Shown: positions 58,664 to 64,000 of the stretch, piece after piece | Layout: every line of letters starts with the position of its first letter | How positions within the stretch are numbered: the stretch's first letter is position 1 | Origin: Pseudoalteromonas sp. R3 | GTDB lineage: Bacteria; Pseudomonadota; Gammaproteobacteria; Enterobacterales; Alteromonadaceae | Direction: 5' to 3' | DNA: 64,000 nt | Assembly (NCBI RefSeq): GCF_004014715.1 | Contig: NZ_CP034835.1 | Location: forward strand, 1,302,001-1,366,000 | Made by a program: the position numbers and the translations under genes | The notes under the pieces: model-generated | What the model saw: the letters and a program-made list of their open reading frames with translations, nothing else | Told to the model about the DNA's origin: nothing | Databases searched by the model: none

Positions 58664-59950
58664 TTAGTCGATTACTTCTACGTGTGCCTGCTCACGCATT
58701 TCGCGCATCCACTTAAAGCTCTCTTCTTTAAACTTACGACGAAACAGAAGCTGGTGGGCACGATTTGCTTTTGCTTGCTCTGTTTTATCAGCCACACGTT
58801 TGTCAAGTAACTGTACAATGTGCCAGCCAAAACTACTTCTGAATGGGTCACTTATCTCATTTTGTTCCAGAGACAGCAGCGCGTCGCGAAACGCAGGTGC
58901 ATAGGTAGTAGGATCTGTCCAGTCGTACTCACCGCCTTTGAGCGCTGAACCGGGATCTTCCGAGTGCTCTTTTGCAAGAGCCGCAAAATCGGCGTTACCT
59001 TCGCGGAGGTCGGTTGCAAAACCAGCCAGCATGTCTCGTGCTTTTTCTTCACTTAGAATGATGGACGGCTTGATGAGAATGTGACGTGAGCGTACTTCTA
59101 CCCGCTCAACGACTTGGCGACCGCGAATATCCTGAACCTTCAGGATATGGAAACCTGCCCCAGAGCGCAGTGGACCAATGATATCATCTTTCTTCTTGCC
59201 TTTTACTGCCTCAGCAAACAAGGTTGGCATTTCATTGATCCCCATCCAGCCAAGTTGCCCGCCGTCTAAGGCTTTGGCACCACTAGATGACGCAATGGCG
59301 ATGCGTTTGAACTCTTTACCTTCGTCAAGAAATTCCATCACCTTTTCAGCACGTTCACGTGCATCTTCAATGTCTTCGGGGTTTGCTTTACTGTCAACTT
59401 TGATCAGGATGTGGCCAATATCATATTCTTCTGATTGACCCGTTTGCTCCGCTAAAATTTTCTGCAGATTAGCGATTTCCTGCGGGCTGATGTAAATGCG
59501 GCGATCAACGGCGGCACGCTGTACCTGAGAAATCATGATTTCTGTACGGATCTCTTCTCGGTACGCCTGAAAGCTCTCACCAGCAGCTTCAATTGAGTTA
59601 CGCAGATCTGAGATTGTACCACCTTGGTCTTTTGCCATGCTAGCCAGTGTCTGATCCAGCTGGGCGTCGGAGATTTCCATTCCCATTCGGTCTGCTAATT
59701 GTTGCATTAGCACTTGATCTATCAGTTTTTCAACGGCCTGAATTCGCAAAACCTTATCAGAGGGGAGCTCTGTATTTTGTTGTTCGGCTTGCTCTTTCAC
59801 GCGTTTGAGGATTTTGTCTACTTCACTTTTTAACACCACGCCGTCGTTAACCGTCGCGACTACTTTGTCCAACTGGATACGCTCTGCCCACACCGGCTGT
59901 GCCAGCGTCATACTTAATATTGGAACTAATAACAGCTTTTTTAAATTCAT
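58664..59950 (-). CDS. surA: Periplasmic chaperone and peptidyl-prolyl isomerase SurA
   Basis: The 428-residue protein has a signal peptide (ending A-Q-P-V-W-A), an N-terminal chaperone domain and two parvulin domains (around 175-275 and 285-385; G-Q-L-G-W-M and G-G-E-Y-D-W mark each). It escorts outer-membrane proteins, including LptD, encoded just upstream. The length is normal. Confidence 0.97.
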   Translation of the reverse strand: MNLKKLLLVPILSMTLAQPVWAERIQLDKVVATVNDGVVLKSEVDKILKRVKEQAEQQNTELPSDKVLRIQAVEKLIDQVLMQQLADRMGMEISDAQLDQTLASMAKDQGGTISDLRNSIEAAGESFQAYREEIRTEIMISQVQRAAVDRRIYISPQEIANLQKILAEQTGQSEEYDIGHILIKVDSKANPEDIEDARERAEKVMEFLDEGKEFKRIAIASSSGAKALDGGQLGWMGINEMPTLFAEAVKGKKKDDIIGPLRSGAGFHILKVQDIRGRQVVERVEVRSRHILIKPSIILSEEKARDMLAGFATDLREGNADFAALAKEHSEDPGSALKGGEYDWTDPTTYAPAFRDALLSLEQNEISDPFRSSFGWHIVQLLDKRVADKTEQAKANRAHQLLFRRKFKEESFKWMREMREQAHVEVID

Positions 59951-59964
59951 AAGAGTCTTTGTTG

Positions 59965-62246
59965 TTAATTATTTAAAAAGAACGGTCTGCGGTAACCAAA
60001 GATACCCGAACGTAGTAACTGGCTAGCATCATATCTTGATTTGCTACCTAACCCTTTTAACACAAAATTGATACCAAAGCTTGTGTCAAAAATAGCGTCA
60101 TCACGAGATATCGTTTGATTGAGATCCGTTTGTATTTGGCGTTTGCCTGTGATGCGTACAGCCCAGCAGCACGATTCATACTGGAGCCCGGCAAACACTT
60201 CAACGCTTCGGCTTGCCGTCAGATCACGGTGATAGCTGGCAACCAGTTGCCAGTTTTCATCTATGGGTAAACTGCTAAACAAGCCGATTTGATCAATTTC
60301 ATATCCTGAGACATCACTGGCATAGTGATGGTTCAATTGAACTAATTTTTTGTTACTGCCGCGGTAATCCAGTGTCATATGAGACTGGATCAGCTCTTTT
60401 TCATCTGCATCGTACTGCAGGCCTGCTGAAAAGTACCATCGACGGTGCCAGTGCAGCATACTTTCCGCTGCAAACAGGGCATTGTAATTCTTACTGCCAA
60501 ACTCCTGGTTGTCCTGTGTCAGTGCATTCGTTTCCAAAGATTGTTCAGTTGGTTTGGCTGAGTCACTTAGATAGAGGATCTGCCCCATGCTGAAATTGAA
60601 ACGTTCACTGTTATTACTATCGAACAGTCGCGTGGTTGCTCCGAGGGTAAACTGATTTGCCTGAGCGATAAAGTCGACACCCGAAAAACGTTGTTCACGG
60701 AACAGCCCAAAAAAGTCGTCCTGCATTTTGATAGTGTCATACAAAGCGATACCTGACTGATCCTTTTTCGGGGTATACAAATACTGGATTTGTGGTTCCA
60801 GAGTTTGGGTGCCCTGTTCAAGAATGAAGTTGGTTTGTCGCTCCAGATTTAGCTGACCATGCAAACGCAGTTTAGGCACAGTACGGGATACCGATTTTTT
60901 GTACTGTGATTGCGAGAATGCTTCATCACCATCCTGTTCATAATAGGTGTGCATCAGGCTTAAATTAGAGGCAAATGACCAAGCATAGGCATTGTAGTCA
61001 TAGGACACATTGGGTTCCAGATGTATGCGGGTTGCATCTGTGACGGTTAATTCATCATTAGTAAAGTGACTAATTTGACCTGTCAGTCCCCAGTTGAACC
61101 CCGATAATTGTGTGTGACATTATTAATGGTGAGCTGTGGCAGCACAGCATACGATTCGGTGTGATTACCCAACACCTCAAAGTTCTGCACTTTCAGGTCA
61201 ATGGCCCAGTCGTCTCCAAGGTAACTGAGTTGCCCGGTACGATATAGTTGGGTGTCTGTCTCATTGGCGTATTCAGAATCTAAATCTGAAATATAGGCGT
61301 CATCACTGACATTGGTAATGTCGACACTGGCACGCCAATTTTCGTCAAAATAGCTATTTTGCGTCCAGTTAACCAAGTACCTTTCATCTAGCTGCTTTGC
61401 TGAATCATCCTGTTCTAAAAATTCGATGGCAAGCTGGCCCTGATGTTGTCGGGTCAGATAACGAAACTCAGAAATGAGCTGCGTGCCTTTTTTCGACATA
61501 TACCTGGGCGTTATGGTTGCATCGTAGTTTGGAGCCAGGTTTATGTAGTAGGGGATTGCAACACCCAGGCCGCGTTGACTCGAACTGCTAATAGTCGGGG
61601 TTAGTACACCAGACTTTCGGCGATCATCAATAGGGAAAGTGAAATACGGTACATAGACTATTGGCGTGTCCAGTATTTTCAGGATGGTGTTGTGCGTTTC
61701 TCCCCAACCACTGTCGCGATTCATAACGATATTGCTGGCTTCGATTGACCAGAAGGGGGTTTCTCCCGGACAGGTGGTAAAGCTGGAATTAAGTAGATCA
61801 ACCTGGTTGGTGGTGGCATGTAGTTTTTCTGCACTGCCATGGCCGTTTTGCTGAGTCAGCCAGTAATCGGCACCCAGCAGACTGAATTCATATTCTTTTA
61901 AATTGGCAAACATGCCAGTACTGTTGACTAAGGTATACTCATCCTGAAAAACCAAAGGTCCGGTAGCATTGAGTAGTCCCTGTTGTTTGTCTATCAGTGC
62001 CGCCTGAGCGGATAAGCTCATAACATTGGAGCTGATCACAACGTTTCCGCTAAACTCTGCGCTGTCGACGCCTTGTAGCTCAACATTGTCAGACTGAATG
62101 TCGATGGCGCCCCTTGGTAAATCAGCGATGGGTTGCCAGTTTTTAGGCTGAAAGTAGTCTTTACACTGAAGGCCATCAATGTTCGAATTAGCAAAAGTCG
62201 CTGTACTGATTAGGGGAAGCACGAAAAGGCCCCAAGCTTTGCTCAT
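59965..62246 (-). pseudogene. lptD: LPS-assembly protein LptD, frameshifted as read
   Basis: The 5' part (62246-61083) encodes the signal peptide, the N-terminal jellyroll and the start of the barrel. The remainder continues in another frame (N-W-G-L-T-G-Q-I-S-H-F, on to 59965). Adding one G to the run read as CCCC at 61099-61102 joins them (Y-R-G-F-N-W-G-L-T-G) into about 760 residues, the normal size. LptD inserts LPS into the outer membrane with LptE and is essential in E. coli, so sequence error is likely. It is the first gene of its operon and is divergent from amgK. Confidence 0.92.
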
Positions 62247-62343
62247 TTATCAACCTTGTTTGCCGAAATTCATTTTCAAGCCAGACATAATAAATGAAAT
62301 GCGTGTTAATTACAGTAGTTAAGAATAGGAAATAGTAAGAAAA

Positions 62344-63372
62344 ATGACCCAAAACCTGTCACCAGAGGGTGTGTCACGAGCACAAGCCAGATCGGCCTTT
62401 TTACACAACTATTATAATGCTGTCCCGGAGCAGGTTACTGCCCTCGATGGAGATGCCAGCTTTCGCCGCTATTTTCGTATTATCCATGAAGGTAGCCGGT
62501 TAATCTTATTGGATGTGGCTCCTCAGGTGGGAGATGTTCATGCATTTGTTGAATTGAATGAGTGGTTCAGCAAAGGAGCTGTGCGCGTGCCGCAAATCAT
62601 GGCGGCAGATTGTGCACTTGGGTTTGTGCTGTTAGAAGATTTGGGCACTGAGCATTTGGCAGACAGGCTGGACGCACAGGGTGATGTATTGGAGTACTAT
62701 GAGACACTGATAGAGATGCTGCCTGACATTGCTCGTCTTCCCAAAAGCCCCCATATGAAGCCTTATGATGCAGCTTTTATTGATATGGAACTGGATATTT
62801 TTAGTGAGTGGCTACTTACTCATTGGCTACAGTATGAAATCACCGAAAATTGGCAGCGACAGTGGAGTGCTTTGAAAAAGGCGCTGATCTCAACCATGCT
62901 TGAGCAAACTCAGGTCACTATGCATCGAGACTTTCACAGCCGAAACATCATGTGGCATCAGCAACAATGGGTGGTCATAGACTATCAGGATGCTGTGCAG
63001 GGGCCGGTTTGCTATGACGTAGTTTCGTTACTCAAAGATTGTTATCACACCTTGGCGGATGCTCAGTTCGAGCACCTGCAACGTCATAGTTTCGATGTAC
63101 TTAGCAAAGCCGGACTCCTAACCAACAGCAGTTATACAGATTATCAGCAACAGCTGGCGCTGACAGGGTTACAACGACACCTTAAAGCAGCCGGGATATT
63201 TGCGCGTCTGTATTTACGAGATGGAAAACCCGGTTATTTACAGAATATTTTGCCGACACTGCAATATATTTATGACGCAGCAAAATGTGTTGATACATTT
63301 CAGTGGCTTGCAACCTGTTTGCAATCCGAGATAATACCTTTGACAGAAGCAAAGCTGGAACAACAGACATGA
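62344..63372 (+). CDS. amgK: N-acetylmuramate / N-acetylglucosamine kinase AmgK-like
   Basis: A 342-residue aminoglycoside phosphotransferase-like kinase, with the catalytic M-H-R-D-F-H-S-R-N-I-M-W near residue 198 and the metal-binding V-I-D-Y-Q-D-A near 215. The ATG-TGA overlap with the next gene, a MurU-like nucleotidyltransferase, identifies it as AmgK of the cell-wall recycling route. It is divergent from lptD. Confidence 0.92.
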   Translation: MTQNLSPEGVSRAQARSAFLHNYYNAVPEQVTALDGDASFRRYFRIIHEGSRLILLDVAPQVGDVHAFVELNEWFSKGAVRVPQIMAADCALGFVLLEDLGTEHLADRLDAQGDVLEYYETLIEMLPDIARLPKSPHMKPYDAAFIDMELDIFSEWLLTHWLQYEITENWQRQWSALKKALISTMLEQTQVTMHRDFHSRNIMWHQQQWVVIDYQDAVQGPVCYDVVSLLKDCYHTLADAQFEHLQRHSFDVLSKAGLLTNSSYTDYQQQLALTGLQRHLKAAGIFARLYLRDGKPGYLQNILPTLQYIYDAAKCVDTFQWLATCLQSEIIPLTEAKLEQQT

Positions 63373-64000
63373 AAGCAATGATTTTGGCTGCGGGCCGGGG
63401 CAAGCGTATGATGCCGCTGACGGCATCGATACCAAAGCCGATGTTGGAGGTTGCGGGCAAACCCTTACTGGAATATCACGTGATGCGTCTGGCGCAGGCT
63501 GGGATCAGGCGTATTGTGATTAACCTGGCTTGGCAAGGTGACAAGATACGTGAGTATTTTGCTGATGGCAGTGCATATGGTGTATCCATTCAATACTCAC
63601 AAGAGCCCGAAGGTGGATTGGAAACAGCTGGCGGTATAGTTAGGGCTTTACCACTGTTATGTGAAGACGAAGACACGTTTATCGTGATTAACGGTGATAT
63701 TTTTACAGATTACGCTGTACATGATTTGTCTCGACTGCATTTATTACCCGGTGAAGCGCATTTGGTGTTAGTGGAAAACCCGCCTCACAACTTACAGGGA
63801 GATTTCCCTCTTGCCCACCAGAGCACCAATACACAGGCGTACACGTTTGCAGGAATTGGACTGTATCACAAAGACTTTTTCAGCGCGGTCAATGAACAGT
63901 TTTTAGCTCTGGGCCCAATGCTCCGAGAGGGGTTAGCGCAGGGCCAGGTCTCAACAGAGCTCTTCCTGGGGCAGTGGCATGATATAGGTACTCCAGAACG
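63369..64000 (+). CDS. murU: N-acetylmuramate-1-phosphate uridylyltransferase, 3' end outside window
   Basis: The first 210 residues are visible. The nucleotidyltransferase signature L-A-A-G-R-G-K-R-M-M-P-L-T lies at 6-18, the conserved K-P-M-L-E at 23-27, and V-I-N-G-D-I-F near residue 107. With AmgK it converts MurNAc to UDP-MurNAc in peptidoglycan recycling. The frame is still open at the window end. Confidence 0.9.
   Translation, partial: MKAMILAAGRGKRMMPLTASIPKPMLEVAGKPLLEYHVMRLAQAGIRRIVINLAWQGDKIREYFADGSAYGVSIQYSQEPEGGLETAGGIVRALPLLCEDEDTFIVINGDIFTDYAVHDLSRLHLLPGEAHLVLVENPPHNLQGDFPLAHQSTNTQAYTFAGIGLYHKDFFSAVNEQFLALGPMLREGLAQGQVSTELFLGQWHDIGTPE

Overview
The window comes from a marine-type gammaproteobacterium, most like Pseudoalteromonas or another Alteromonadales. 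This is inferred from gene order (lptD-surA-pdxA-rsmA-apaG-apaH; leuS-lptE-holA-nadD-rsfS-rlmH-mrdA-rodA-rlpA-dacA-ybeD-lipB-lipA) and from protein character, not from a database search. No tRNA or rRNA gene was seen.

Region 1 (1-19000) is a type III CRISPR-Cas locus. On the left, plus strand, are the 3' end of a RAMP effector gene and cas6. On the right, minus strand, is a three-gene signalling block: two NE0113/Csm6-like CARF proteins around a Csx16-transmembrane-CARF fusion. About 13 kb of CRISPR DNA lies between them, with roughly 68 full or near-full repeats in at least eleven blocks. Two repeat classes occur: A, 32 nt, ending ATTGAGAC; and B, 35 nt, ending ATTAAGAC. Both have a CCCC/GGGG stem and read in the plus direction. 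The blocks are separated by recurring modules: A-type leaders, short and long B-type leaders, an approximately 110-125 bp hairpin element (about 11 copies) and a shared last spacer (4 copies). Each module joins a truncated B repeat at its own fixed position, so the cluster appears to have grown by recombination between repeats. An IS630 element, a broken HUH (RAYT-like) transposase gene and an IS3 remnant sit inside the cluster.

Region 2 (19.1-24.9 kb) is accessory. It holds a TraT-like lipoprotein, a large lipoprotein with a C-terminal SH3-like domain, a LuxR-type regulator with an autoinducer-binding domain, and a fusion of a FeeM/LuxI-like acyltransferase-like region to a SAM methyltransferase. 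The last two look like a possible signal synthase and receptor pair. The synthase gene carries a perfect hairpin that puts its Shine-Dalgarno sequence in the loop and its start codon in the stem.

Region 3 (24.9-49.1 kb) is core genome: lipoate synthesis, the rod-shape peptidoglycan cluster, ribosome maturation factors, NAD and DNA polymerase delta genes, leuS, a Lon-like protease, an FKBP isomerase, a CYTH/CHAD protein, an HDOD protein, metK and tkt. A 162 bp MITE with IS630-like ends sits at the stop codon of the FKBP gene.

Region 4 (49.2-64 kb) holds two small envelope proteins, a RimK-like ATP-grasp gene next to a GNAT/C39 peptidase gene (both out of frame as read), a chemotaxis receptor, the apaH-apaG-rsmA-pdxA-surA-lptD operon and the divergent amgK-murU pair.

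Frameshifts in holA, pdxA and lptD all fall in short G or C runs of housekeeping genes. Sequence error is the leading explanation there, and it also weakens claims about the other broken genes.
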